NCBI GenBank assembly: GCA_002378125.1
Contig: DFRF01000074.1
Location: 1 to 17,977 of the forward strand
Length of the DNA stretch: 17,977 nt
Direction: 5' to 3'
DNA from: Rhodospirillaceae bacterium UBA3470
Lineage (GTDB): Bacteria > Pseudomonadota > Alphaproteobacteria > Rhodospirillales > Casp-alpha2
Positions 1-7,668 of this stretch are shown in pieces (the first letter of the stretch is position 1; every line of letters starts with the position of its first letter). The position numbers and the translations under genes are program-made. The notes under the pieces were generated by a model. The model ran no database searches. It worked only from the letters and a program-made list of their open reading frames with translations, and was not told the DNA's origin.

Positions 1-414
1 CCAAATATGGCTAAAATTCCTGATGAACAAAAACCCGCAATTGGTAAAGTTATCGCACCGGCCGCCTTGTGGTGGTTCCGTTGGGGCGCCATGGCTACCA
101 TCATCACCGGACTGATCCTGGCATGGATGAACGGGTACATCGTTCAGGCCATGAGCCTTGGTCAGGCGGAAGGCGGCACCACGGGCCACCTTATGATTGG
201 CATCGGTATGTGGCTCGGCACCATCATGTGGTTCAACGTCTGGTTCGTCATTTGGCCGAACCAGCAAAAGGCGCTCGGCCTGGTGGAAGCAGATGCGGAT
301 ACGAAAGCCGCTGCAGCTCGAACCGCCATGCTGTTCTCCAGGACCAATACTCTCCTGTCGATCCCCATGCTTTTCGCTATGGTCTCGGCGCAAGGATTGT
401 ACAACGTATCTTAA
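1..414 (+). CDS. PuuD/DUF989-type integral membrane protein, 3' part only
   Basis: The reading frame is open to the first base of the window (codons CCA AAT precede the first ATG at position 7), and the family has further membrane helices upstream, so this is probably the C-terminal part of a longer gene and ATG 7 is not the true start. The visible protein contains the family hallmark ALWWFRWGAM before a membrane helix, then a second helix with GTIMWFNVWFVIWPNQQKAL, and a final hydrophobic segment near the C terminus. These match the membrane part of urate hydroxylase PuuD (urate oxidase N-terminal / DUF989). The protein stops without the cytochrome c domain found at the end of true PuuD, so urate oxidation should not be assumed. 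Short relatives like this are common in alphaproteobacteria and have no settled function. The gene is closed by a strong terminator and converges on the secDF operon. Confidence 0.75.
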   Translation, partial: PNMAKIPDEQKPAIGKVIAPAALWWFRWGAMATIITGLILAWMNGYIVQAMSLGQAEGGTTGHLMIGIGMWLGTIMWFNVWFVIWPNQQKALGLVEADADTKAAAARTAMLFSRTNTLLSIPMLFAMVSAQGLYNVS

Positions 415-436
415 TCGCAGTTACGATATGACAGGA

Positions 437-462
437 AAACGGGGCCTTTGGGCCCCGTTTTT
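437..462 (+). terminator. Rho-independent terminator after the PuuD-like gene
   Basis: A perfect 10-base stem, AAACGGGGCC and GGCCCCGTTT, is closed by a TTTG loop and runs into a T tract on the plus strand. It lies 23 bases after the stop of the PuuD-like gene. Read on the minus strand the same stem is followed by TTTT, so it could also end the convergent yajC-secD-secF-Mth938 transcript, whose last stop is about 70 bases away. Confidence 0.85.
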
Positions 463-534
463 CGTAACCGACTGTCGGCGCTTGCGACAAGCTCTTCAGC
501 CTGTTCGCTGACCGGATGTCATACCTGGGGCGTC

Positions 535-909
535 CTATTCCACAGCAATCAATGCAGCGACTGCCTCGCGTTCTTCCGTCAACAAGACGTTGAACGTTCG
601 GCATGCAGCGCCCGTATCCATCCATTCCAGACTGATGCCCCGCGCCTTGAGTTCGGCGCGGAGATCGGGCGGTGGGGGCATAAAACCAGTGCCGCAGCCA
701 ACAACCAAGATCCCGGGTTCGTCAATAACAGGCCCCAGACCACCTAAGGTGATGACGCCTGGATCGATAACCGACCATAGAAGAGTTTTCTCCCGTGCAA
801 CCAGAACGGATCCCTCATAGGCCTCCCCGCCAATGCGGAAGCGCCCGCCACCATAGCTTTGGATTGGCTGGCGCCCAATTGGAATGGCCGGGGTGAGATC
901 GAGCGAAAT
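535..909 (-). CDS. Mth938-like domain protein (DUF498), non-canonical start
   Basis: The minus strand carries an open frame of 124 codons directly after secF. The translation has the features of the Mth938/NDUFAF3 family: GRQPIQSYGGGRFRIGG near the N terminus, YEGSVLV, WSVIDPG, a central ILVVGCGTG strand-turn, then FMPPPPDLRAELKARGISLEWMDTGAACRTFNVL and a short C-terminal helix. Length is normal for the family (about 120 residues). The same gene commonly follows secF in alphaproteobacteria. The secF stop TAA lies in this same frame, two codons upstream, and no ATG, GTG or TTG occurs between it and the conserved domain. I therefore placed the start at the ATT at 907-909, giving ISLDLTPAIP as N terminus; translation would be coupled to secF (GCC between TAA and ATT). 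The bacterial family has no firm biochemical role; the mitochondrial relative NDUFAF3 assists complex I assembly. Confidence 0.8.
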   Translation of the reverse strand: MSLDLTPAIPIGRQPIQSYGGGRFRIGGEAYEGSVLVAREKTLLWSVIDPGVITLGGLGPVIDEPGILVVGCGTGFMPPPPDLRAELKARGISLEWMDTGAACRTFNVLLTEEREAVAALIAVE

Positions 910-912
910 GGC

Positions 913-1869
913 TTACGGCAACTCTTCGGTGGTAGTCTCCGGACCGGCTTCGTCGTCATTCTCACCGGCCAAAGCGCCACCACGGTTCACGTTCAGATAC
1001 ATGAGCATGGGGACTGCCAGGCATATGGAAGAGTAGGTTCCAATGATGACGCCCCAGATCATGGCGAAGGAGAAGTCTTTGATCACCGCGCCGCCAAGGA
1101 AATACAGCGCCAGCAATGCCAGCAACGTGGTCACGGAGGTCATGACCGTCCGTGACAAGGTCTGGTTGACGCTATCGTTCAGAAGCTCACCGAAATCCTT
1201 CTTCTTGTATTTGCGCAGATTCTCGCGAACGCGGTCATAAACTACAACCGTATCGTTGATGGAATACCCGGCGATGGTTAGGACCGCGGCAACAGTGGAT
1301 AGGTTAAACTCTAGCCCCAACAGTGCAAACATGCCAATCGTAGACAACACGTCGTGGGTCAACGCAACGATGGCGCCTAGACCGAATTGCCATTCGAAAC
1401 GGAACCAGATGTATACTAGTATCGCCAGGATCGCCAAGCTGACGGCCATGACGCCATCCCAGAACAGCTCCTCCGACACCTTCGGACCGACGAATTCCGT
1501 TCGCCGGTAGTCGACGCCCGAGCCCAGCGCCGCCTTGACCTTCTCGACGGCAACCTGCTGCGCGCCTTCACCACCTTCCTGGCGCTGCACTCTAATCAGC
1601 ACATCTGTCGGCTGACCGAATTCCTGCAGGGCAACCTCGCCAAGACCAAGATTGCCCAGCGTCGTGCGCATGGCGCTGATGCTGGCGGCCTTATCGGTAC
1701 GCACTTCCATTAGTATCCCGCCCTGGAAATCGATGCCGTAGTTGAGGCCTTTGGTCAGGAATAACCCGACGGAAGATGTGATCAACACGGCCGAGAAAAT
1801 GAAGAACATAATCCGCTTCGGAATGAAGCTGATATTGATGTCCGCCGGGATAAAACGAAGTCCACGCAT
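913..1869 (-). CDS. secF: Protein translocase subunit SecF
   Basis: SecF works with SecD and YajC beside SecYEG in the inner membrane, using the proton motive force to help preproteins leave the periplasmic side. The 318-residue protein has an N-terminal membrane helix (about 18-38), the LNYGIDFQGG motif (about 42-51), a short periplasmic domain, then the SecF helical bundle from about 135. The charged residues thought to carry protons are present in SINDTVVVYDRVREN (D206, R213). Length is typical. The start ATG follows a purine-rich GGGAAGGG about 9 bases upstream. It lies 21 bases after secD and 3 bases before the Mth938 start, so all are likely one transcript. Confidence 0.97.
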   Translation of the reverse strand: MRGLRFIPADINISFIPKRIMFFIFSAVLITSSVGLFLTKGLNYGIDFQGGILMEVRTDKAASISAMRTTLGNLGLGEVALQEFGQPTDVLIRVQRQEGGEGAQQVAVEKVKAALGSGVDYRRTEFVGPKVSEELFWDGVMAVSLAILAILVYIWFRFEWQFGLGAIVALTHDVLSTIGMFALLGLEFNLSTVAAVLTIAGYSINDTVVVYDRVRENLRKYKKKDFGELLNDSVNQTLSRTVMTSVTTLLALLALYFLGGAVIKDFSFAMIWGVIIGTYSSICLAVPMLMYLNVNRGGALAGENDDEAGPETTTEELP

Positions 1870-1890
1870 ATCTCTATTCCCTTCCCGGCC

Positions 1891-3459
1891 CTAGATCGGC
1901 AATTCCGCCGGCCGCGTCCGTCGTAGCCACGTGACCACGAATAACCTCGTCAACATTATGGCCGTGAACATAGAGGTGACGATGCCAATCGCCAGCGTCA
2001 CCGCGAAGCCCCTAATCGGTCCAGAGCCAAAGATGTACAGTAGGATAGCCGCGATCAGCGTCGTCACGTTGGCGTCAATAATAGTCGTCAACGCCCGACT
2101 ATATCCCGCGTCAATGGCCGATATGGGCGTTCGGCCCTGGCGGGTTTCTTCGCGAATTCGCTCAAAAATCAGAACGTTTGCATCTACGGCCATACCGATG
2201 GTCAGCACAATGCCGGCAATGCCGGGCAATGTCAGGGTCGCCTGCAGTACCGAGAGCGCGCCCAGTATCAAGAACATATTCACCGTTAAGGCGACGTCGG
2301 CCATCAACCCGAAGCGACCATAGGCGATACCCATGAACACGATGACCAGCACCATGCCAATGATCGAGGCTATCTTACCGGCATCGATAGAATCCTGTCC
2401 AAGCCCTGGACCGACAGTCCGCTCCTCGAGGATGGTCAGCGGTGCGGGCAAGGCGCCGGCGCGAAGCAACAGCGCCAGGTCTGTCGCCTCCCGGAAGGAG
2501 AAGTTCCCACTAATTTGGCCGCTACCGCCGAGGATCGGCTCACGGATCACCGGGGCGCTGATTACCGTGCCGTCAAGAACGATCGCGAAGGGGCGGTTGA
2601 CGTTCGCCGACGTAACGACGCCAAACTTCTTGCCACCACGGGCGTTAAACCGGAAAGTCACCACTGGCTCGCCAGTTTGTCCGTCCGACGACGGCTGAGC
2701 GTCGACAAGGTCTTCGCCGGATACCATGATCCGTTTCCGAATCAGGACGTTGCGTTCCTGGCCGCTGCCGTCATCCATGTGCGGCAACCACTTCGCCCCT
2801 GGCGGCGTCCGCGTTAGGTTTTGGCCGCCCGATTGCGCGTGGACCAGATGAAAGGTCATCTTCGCGGTTTTGCCGATGAGTTGCTTGAGGCGTTCGGGAT
2901 CTTCAACACCCGGAACCTGCAGAAGGATTCGGTCGTCACCTTGGCGCTGAATGGTCGGTTCGCGCACGCCCGTTTCGTCGATACGGCGACGAATGATTTC
3001 CAAGGACTGGGTCAGCGCGGCTGTGCGACGTTTTGCGAGGGTGTCGCTTGTAAAAGAGATGCGGATGGTGTTGCCGTCGATCTCCGTCCGCGTTCCCGGG
3101 TCAATCACACTGAGCGCTGAGTGCGCGGGCTCGAACTGTTCGGGCTTGCGGATCGTCACCTTCGCCGTCTGGCCTTCTATACCCAGCGCACCATAGCGAA
3201 TCTTGTTTTTACGCAACTCGACGCGCATGGAATCAACCAGCGATTCCAGTTGCTCTTTGATCACCGTGTTAACGTCGACCTCCAGCAGCAGATGTGATCC
3301 CCCCTGCAAGTCAAGGCCCAGGCTGACCTGCTTATGCGGCAGCCAGGTTGGCAGGCTCTCAGCGGTCTTTTCGTTCAGGAAATTCGGTGTCGAGAACGCG
3401 AACCCAAACACGCAAACGACGAGGATGAACACGATCTTCCATTTGGCAAAATAAACCAT
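1891..3459 (-). CDS. secD: Protein translocase subunit SecD
   Basis: This is the larger partner of SecF in the SecDF-YajC accessory complex. The 522-residue protein starts MVYFAKWK, a common SecD opening, with a first membrane helix at about 7-26. The family signature GLDLQGGSHLLLEVD follows at about 48-62, then the large periplasmic P1 domain with RRRIDETGVREPTIQRQGDDRILLQVPG, and five C-terminal membrane helices from about 360. The proton-relay motif GMAVDANVLIFERIREE is present, with D426 in a helix. No domain is missing. It begins 24 bases after yajC ends. The ribosome binding site is weak, so translation is probably helped by coupling to yajC. Confidence 0.97.
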   Translation of the reverse strand: MVYFAKWKIVFILVVCVFGFAFSTPNFLNEKTAESLPTWLPHKQVSLGLDLQGGSHLLLEVDVNTVIKEQLESLVDSMRVELRKNKIRYGALGIEGQTAKVTIRKPEQFEPAHSALSVIDPGTRTEIDGNTIRISFTSDTLAKRRTAALTQSLEIIRRRIDETGVREPTIQRQGDDRILLQVPGVEDPERLKQLIGKTAKMTFHLVHAQSGGQNLTRTPPGAKWLPHMDDGSGQERNVLIRKRIMVSGEDLVDAQPSSDGQTGEPVVTFRFNARGGKKFGVVTSANVNRPFAIVLDGTVISAPVIREPILGGSGQISGNFSFREATDLALLLRAGALPAPLTILEERTVGPGLGQDSIDAGKIASIIGMVLVIVFMGIAYGRFGLMADVALTVNMFLILGALSVLQATLTLPGIAGIVLTIGMAVDANVLIFERIREETRQGRTPISAIDAGYSRALTTIIDANVTTLIAAILLYIFGSGPIRGFAVTLAIGIVTSMFTAIMLTRLFVVTWLRRTRPAELPI

Positions 3460-3483
3460 CGGCAGGTCCAGCGTTATTCCGGG

Positions 3484-4032
3484 TTATTGCTTCTTAACTT
3501 CTCTGCCGTCGCCGCCAGCCTGGTTCGCGTCGGCCTCCTTGGCCCCCGGGTCTTCGACCTCTTCCGGTTCAGGTAGAGGATTTGCCTCGTTGGTGGGTTT
3601 GGGGGCCACGTCATTGTTGACCGGACCCTGTTGCTGACCACCGCCCATGCCGAATAGCTTGCCAAGAACGCCACCGCCAGATTTTTGATTAGCGTTCTCG
3701 TTGGCGGCACCGCCCTTTACGGGCTCACCCTTTGTCTGCACGCCCGAAATAAGACTACGCTGGACCTTCACCTTCACGTCCTTGGCGATCTCGACGGTGA
3801 CCTCGTGTTCATTATCCACCTTGGTGACCTTGCCGGTGATCCCGCCACCAGTGATCACCGTATCGCCGCGCCGGATATTCACCAGCATCTCCTTGTGATC
3901 TTTCATCTTCTTCTGTTGCGGGCGTATCAGAAGGAAGTAGAAGACAACGAAGATAAGGACCAGGGGCAGCATGGCCTCCAGGCCGCTGCCACCACCGCCC
4001 GCTCCCTGCGCGTAGGCTGATGAAATGAACAT
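3484..4032 (-). CDS. yajC: Preprotein translocase subunit YajC with long acidic tail
   Basis: YajC is a small single-span membrane partner of SecDF. The core is clear: a hydrophobic helix at about 20-36, the RPQQKK motif at 37-42, then the cytoplasmic fold with RRGDTVITGGGITGKVTKV. The start is secure, with AAGGAG six bases before the ATG. The protein is 182 residues, whereas YajC is usually around 100-120. The extra part (from about 105) is low complexity, with a Gly/Gln/Asn stretch and then a Pro/Glu/Asp-rich tail ending in lysines. It looks disordered, and I see no second domain. First gene of the yajC-secD-secF-Mth938 operon. Confidence 0.95.
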   Translation of the reverse strand: MFISSAYAQGAGGGGSGLEAMLPLVLIFVVFYFLLIRPQQKKMKDHKEMLVNIRRGDTVITGGGITGKVTKVDNEHEVTVEIAKDVKVKVQRSLISGVQTKGEPVKGGAANENANQKSGGGVLGKLFGMGGGQQQGPVNNDVAPKPTNEANPLPEPEEVEDPGAKEADANQAGGDGREVKKQ

Positions 4033-4104
4033 CTAGAACTCCTTGTTTCCGGCACGCCGATGCCTGCTTCAGAGGTTGGGGCGCACCGTAAGAAAACCTG
4101 CGGG

Positions 4105-4132
4105 ACTATAACGGCCCCTGTCCGACTTGCAA
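4105..4132 (-). promoter_or_regulatory. Candidate sigma-70-type promoter of yajC-secDF
   Basis: On the minus strand a TTGCAA box (-35-like, 4 of 6 consensus bases) is followed after 16 bases by TATAGT (-10-like, 5 of 6). It lies about 75 bases upstream of the yajC ATG, in the 283-base gap after the GMC oxidoreductase gene. That gap holds no other gene I can support and no convincing terminator for the upstream operon. Confidence 0.5.
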
Positions 4133-4315
4133 ACGCTTAGGCCCGCGCAAGATTATCCCTTCGATAGCTAATGTGGGAAGCAATTGGGCGCTTCACAAAC
4201 CCCTCCCCGTTTGGATGAGACCATCAATGACGCGCGGATTTTTTAAGGGATGGAACATTGGTCCGTTGAGAGGTGAGATCGCCCCCGAAATTTCTGAGAG
4301 CACGACAGAGTTGAA

Positions 4316-5923
4316 TTAAGCGGCGTCTCGCCTGGCGTCCTCCAGGATCAACTGGGCGCATTTCTCGCCGATCATGATCGCCGGCGCGTTGGTGTTGCCC
4401 GACACCACCGTTGGCATGATCGAGCAATCGGCGACGCGTACACCGTGAACGCCGTGCACACGTAACCTGGCATCAACCACCGCTCTCGGATCGCTGCCCA
4501 TACGGCACGTTGAGGTGGGATGGAAGATGGTGTTGCCCTTGTTGCGGGCATATTCCAAGAGGTCGTCATCCGTGACTCGGCCGCTGCCAGGTTCGTGCTC
4601 TTTCATTACATACATGGCGAAGGCTGGTTGTTCAGTGATCCGCCGCACCATACGTAACCCTTCAATCATGATCCGCCGGTCATAGTCCGTGTCCAGGTAG
4701 TTCGGGGTAATCGTCGGATGCGCGAAGGGGTCGGCCGAATTGATCATGATGTTACCACGACTTTCGGGCCGGAGTTGGCATACCGAGATGGTCACACCGG
4801 GAAACGGATGCAGGCTGCCGCCAAGGGAGGTTGCGCTGAATGGAATGAAGTGAACCTGGGCATCGGGGGTCGCAGATTCTGGCAGCACCCTGGTAAATAC
4901 GCCGACATGTCCCGCGCTGAAGGTCATGGGACCGCGCCGGAACAGGGCATACTGAAGGCCTACCCATGCGCGCCGGACCAAATTATTGACGTCGTCGTTC
5001 ACGCTGATGGCCCGGTTCAATTCGATAACGGCGCGGGCCTGATAATGATCCTGCAGATCGGCGCCCACCCCGGGGCTGTCATGAACCACATTAATGCCGT
5101 GCGCCTTCAAGTGATCTGCTGGTCCGACGCCTGATAACTGAAGCAACTGCGGTGAATTGACGGCGCCGCCGGAGAGGATGACCTCGCCACTGACCTTAGC
5201 CACCTTGTCCATGCCATGCTGGCGGTATCGGACCCCGGTGACGCGCGGCCCCTCAAACTCCAGGTTCATAACCTGGGCACCGACCTCGATGACAAGATTG
5301 GCGCGGCCACGGACCGGTTTCAGGTATCCCACTGCAGACGAACACCGACGCCCGTTGACCGAAGTAGTCTGGAAGCTCCCTACGCCCTCCTGTGTCACGC
5401 CATTGAAATCATCGTTACGCGGGATACCTGCCTCGACTGCAGCGTCGATGAAGGCATCGCAAATCTCGCGCTTGTCACGAATATTCGAAACCTGCAAGGG
5501 CCCACCGGATCCGTGAAAATCGTTTGCGCCGTTCTCTTGGTTCTCCGCCTTCTTAAAGAACGGCAGAACTTCCTCGTAGCTCCAGCCCTCGTTTCCAAGC
5601 TGGCGCCAGTGGTCGTAGTCCTCCTTCTGGCCGCGAATGTAGACCAGGCCGTTTATGGCGCTTGATCCGCCCAGGACCTTGCCGCGTGGCCAAAGAATAG
5701 ACCGGCCGTTGAGGCCTCGGTCCGGCTCCGTGTTGAACCCCCACGACAGAGGCGACGTCATATTCTTGTAGTAGCCGATGGGAATGTGGATCCAAATGTT
5801 GCGGTCTTTTGGCCCTGCCTCCAAAAGAAGTACACGGTTCTTCGGGTCGGCGGAAAGGCGGTTCGCCACCGGACAACCGGCAGAGCCGGCGCCAACTACG
5901 ACGTAGTCAAAGGTCTGATTCAT
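4316..5923 (-). CDS. GMC-family FAD oxidoreductase (choline/alcohol dehydrogenase-like)
   Basis: This 535-residue cytoplasmic flavoprotein oxidises an alcohol group using FAD. The N terminus has the dinucleotide-binding motif DYVVVGAGSAGCPVANRLS with an acidic strand end (LLLEAGPKD). GMC signature 1 is seen in WPRGKVLGGSSAINGLVYIRG, and signature 2 around SGGAVNSPQLLQLSGVGP. At the C terminus are the catalytic His in NTIFHPTSTCRMG (H468) and the Asn in SGNTNAP (N512), 44 residues apart as in choline oxidase. Length is full. The start is supported by AGGA eight bases before the ATG. The gene lies 26 bases after the hydro-lyase beta subunit on the same strand, so it probably shares its transcript. 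Within the GMC family the substrate (choline, aliphatic alcohol, polyethylene glycol, other) cannot be read from sequence. Confidence 0.92.
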   Translation of the reverse strand: MNQTFDYVVVGAGSAGCPVANRLSADPKNRVLLLEAGPKDRNIWIHIPIGYYKNMTSPLSWGFNTEPDRGLNGRSILWPRGKVLGGSSAINGLVYIRGQKEDYDHWRQLGNEGWSYEEVLPFFKKAENQENGANDFHGSGGPLQVSNIRDKREICDAFIDAAVEAGIPRNDDFNGVTQEGVGSFQTTSVNGRRCSSAVGYLKPVRGRANLVIEVGAQVMNLEFEGPRVTGVRYRQHGMDKVAKVSGEVILSGGAVNSPQLLQLSGVGPADHLKAHGINVVHDSPGVGADLQDHYQARAVIELNRAISVNDDVNNLVRRAWVGLQYALFRRGPMTFSAGHVGVFTRVLPESATPDAQVHFIPFSATSLGGSLHPFPGVTISVCQLRPESRGNIMINSADPFAHPTITPNYLDTDYDRRIMIEGLRMVRRITEQPAFAMYVMKEHEPGSGRVTDDDLLEYARNKGNTIFHPTSTCRMGSDPRAVVDARLRVHGVHGVRVADCSIMPTVVSGNTNAPAIMIGEKCAQLILEDARRDAA

Positions 5924-5949
5924 GGTCTTCGTCCTGGGCCGCTGGGTGC

Positions 5950-6627
5950 TTAGATAAGTTCGTCGCCACGGTCGTCAGTCTCGCCAAAACGCTTGAGTAC
6001 CGCCGGTTTGGTACCTTCGTATATTTTTGGCAGACCTTCGGCAATCTTCTTGTTCTCGCGCTCGAATAGGCTGTCGCCGTTTATATCGCTCTCGACAATG
6101 AACGGCCCGAAGTTCTCCACCTCAAGCACCCACATGGCCTGCGCAATCCCCAAATCGTCCAGCCAATGCACATCCCGGACCTTTGTCACGCCGCGCCCTA
6201 ATAGCGCGCCAGTGCCATAACCGACCGTCGTCAAGTACACCGAGCCATTCCGCACAAAGGTGTTGCGGTAGTCTTCCGGGCTCATCCCACCCTTCCCCAA
6301 GATGAGCTTCGCGCCGGAAATCCGCAACCAGTCCGCCATCCATTTGGTGAAACGGAAGGACGCCGTGGCACTGACGGCGCTCAAGTCATAAGTGCCGTCT
6401 TCGCGGGGCGCTGCGGCCGGTGAACAATGGAAGTTGGCCGCGCTCTCGCCCGGCAAATCTAAGGGCAGCTCCGCACCGTCCTGCAACACCTTCATGTAGA
6501 CCCCTTCGCGACCCGTGTAGACCACGCCGTTTAGATAGACGACGTTGCCAAGCTCTAGCTTCGCCAAATCCTCAGGCGACGGGTTGGTGCTTAGGCTGAC
6601 TTTCTTGAGGGTTCCGTGGCGGGCCAT
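5950..6627 (-). CDS. Fumarase/L-tartrate dehydratase-type hydro-lyase, beta subunit
   Basis: This is the C-terminal domain of class I fumarases, encoded here as a separate 225-residue subunit. Matching features include LSTNPSPEDLAKLELGNVVY at the N terminus, the GKGG lysine motif (K112), SATASFR (R92), and VHWLDDLG...FGPFIVESDINGDSLFERENKK near the end. I chose the ATG at 6625-6627 because GGGAG lies eight bases upstream and the protein then begins in the family's usual place; an ATG at 6663 would add 12 unlikely residues and has no good binding site. It overlaps the alpha gene by 37 bases. One oddity is the family motif usually written RDxAH, which reads REGVY here (R40 kept, Asp to Glu, His to Tyr). 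This may mean a substrate other than fumarate. The tail after about residue 205 is charged. Confidence 0.88.
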   Translation of the reverse strand: MARHGTLKKVSLSTNPSPEDLAKLELGNVVYLNGVVYTGREGVYMKVLQDGAELPLDLPGESAANFHCSPAAAPREDGTYDLSAVSATASFRFTKWMADWLRISGAKLILGKGGMSPEDYRNTFVRNGSVYLTTVGYGTGALLGRGVTKVRDVHWLDDLGIAQAMWVLEVENFGPFIVESDINGDSLFERENKKIAEGLPKIYEGTKPAVLKRFGETDDRGDELI

Positions 6628-7553
6628 GTGACCGTCTCCCGGCGTTGATAAGGAGTGTACCATTCAGGGTCGGTCCGGTATTCGACCGAACCGCCCGCAT
6701 AGACGCGCGCGCAAGCGCGCCGAGACGACAGACAGAAGGCATGTACGCTCATCTGCATAGCGCCCGTATGGCAGTAGCCGACTTCGATATGAGTATCGAT
6801 GACCATGGACTTGCCGACGAATCCCATGGCGCCCATACCGATGTTGTTGCCCAGTTCCGTGAGCTCCATTTCTAACTCGGCGATTTTCGGATCCGGGTTG
6901 CGGTCACCGACCGTCCGCAGGCAGGCGGCGCGCTTACCGTGAACCATGCACGCATCCTTTGACCCACCCAGGCCAACACCGATTATCGCCGGCTGACAGG
7001 CGAGGCCACGCTTGCCAAAGGCGACCAGGGAATCCAGGTAAAATCGCTTTATCCCCTGAATCCCGTCCGAAGGGAACAACATGCGGTAATCCGTACCGAA
7101 CAATCCGCCCTTGTGCACGGTGGTCAGATCGATCCAGCTGCCTTCCGGCTCATAAGCATATTCGATCTCAGGCGCGCCAATACCAACATTATTATCATGA
7201 TCGGTCCGCCACAGAGGATGAACCCGGTTCGGGCGCAGTGGAATAGACTGTGTGGCGCTGGCCGTGGCGCCGCGAAGCGCCGCCTCCAGAGCAACGGGGC
7301 CTCCCTCGATCCGGGCTTCGTTGGCGATTTTCACGTACCAGCGAGGTGTACCCGTGTCGCCGCACATAGCACGGCGGTCTTCCTTCGCAGCTTCGTAGTT
7401 TTCTAACATGGCTTGAAGGACGAAAGATGACAAATCACCAGTCTCATCAGCCGCGGCCTTCTTGAGCCCGACCAAGTAATCCTCGGGAATCTCGATAGCC
7501 GCCATTTCCATCAAGGTGTAGGCTGTCGCTTGAATTTTATCGATGGGAATCAT
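6591..7553 (-). CDS. Fumarase/L-tartrate dehydratase-type hydro-lyase, alpha subunit
   Basis: This is the [4Fe-4S]-binding subunit of a two-subunit class I hydro-lyase, which adds or removes water on a C4-type dicarboxylate. Numbered from a TTG two codons upstream of my start, the three cluster cysteines are C66 in MCGDTGTP, C188 in ACQPAIIGVGLGG and C276 in VHAFC. NNIGMGAMGFVGK matches the family GNNIG motif. The start is the ATG at 7551-7553, because GAGGA sits seven bases before it and too close to the TTG. Where fumarases have a KGGGSEN-like loop, this protein has HKGGLFGTDYRMLFPSDG, closer to the loop of E. coli L-tartrate dehydratase TtdA as I recall it. Fumarase, tartrate dehydratase or a related activity all remain possible. 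First gene of the operon with the beta subunit and the GMC oxidoreductase. Confidence 0.9.
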   Translation of the reverse strand: MIPIDKIQATAYTLMEMAAIEIPEDYLVGLKKAAADETGDLSSFVLQAMLENYEAAKEDRRAMCGDTGTPRWYVKIANEARIEGGPVALEAALRGATASATQSIPLRPNRVHPLWRTDHDNNVGIGAPEIEYAYEPEGSWIDLTTVHKGGLFGTDYRMLFPSDGIQGIKRFYLDSLVAFGKRGLACQPAIIGVGLGGSKDACMVHGKRAACLRTVGDRNPDPKIAELEMELTELGNNIGMGAMGFVGKSMVIDTHIEVGYCHTGAMQMSVHAFCLSSRRACARVYAGGSVEYRTDPEWYTPYQRRETVTWPATEPSRKSA

Positions 7554-7596
7554 GGTCAATTCCTCAGGCTATGCGGTCGGGCCAGGGGTGAGGGAC

Positions 7597-7620
7597 GATA
7601 ATGATGCGCCAACCATTATC
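7597..7620. promoter_or_regulatory. Inverted repeat upstream of the hydro-lyase operon, operator-like
   Basis: GATAATG and CATTATC form perfect seven-base arms separated by 10 bases, 44 bases upstream of the alpha-subunit ATG. The arms resemble the outer hexamers of a Fur box, but the spacing is five bases too wide for the classical 19-base site. On the minus strand the site also contains a GATAAT that could be a -10 element. The position fits a repressor or activator site, but no regulator gene is adjacent and the protein that binds is unknown. Confidence 0.4.
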
Positions 7621-7651
7621 TGAGTGTATAAGAACCCGGCGATCATTCCAG

Positions 7652-7668
7652 GGCAAATTCCGTTTGCC
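7652..7668. promoter_or_regulatory. Second inverted repeat in the divergent region
   Basis: GGCAAA-TTCCG-TTTGCC is a perfect 6-5-6 dyad of operator size. It lies 31 bases from the GATAATG repeat, between the divergent hydro-lyase operon and the plus-strand transporter gene. No T tract follows, so it is not a terminator. It could be a binding site for a dimeric regulator controlling either side. Confidence 0.35.

Noticed and set aside
1931..2698. Two open frames of 120-130 codons on the plus strand opposite secD
   Set aside because: Antisense shadows of a conserved membrane protein, with no ribosome site and no recognisable domain.
4224..4427. Minus-strand frame reading LIQLCRALRNFGGDL, resembling the QLFTALNTLGGDLHF piece near 14.5 kb
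   Set aside because: Most of the frame is a shadow of the GMC oxidoreductase 3' end. The similarity covers only about 14 residues, with roughly 55% nucleotide identity over 45 bases, too little to claim a dispersed repeat.
7597..7620. Classical Fur box
   Set aside because: The left half fits well, but the right arm is displaced by about five bases, so the 19-base consensus is not met. Kept only as an unassigned inverted repeat.
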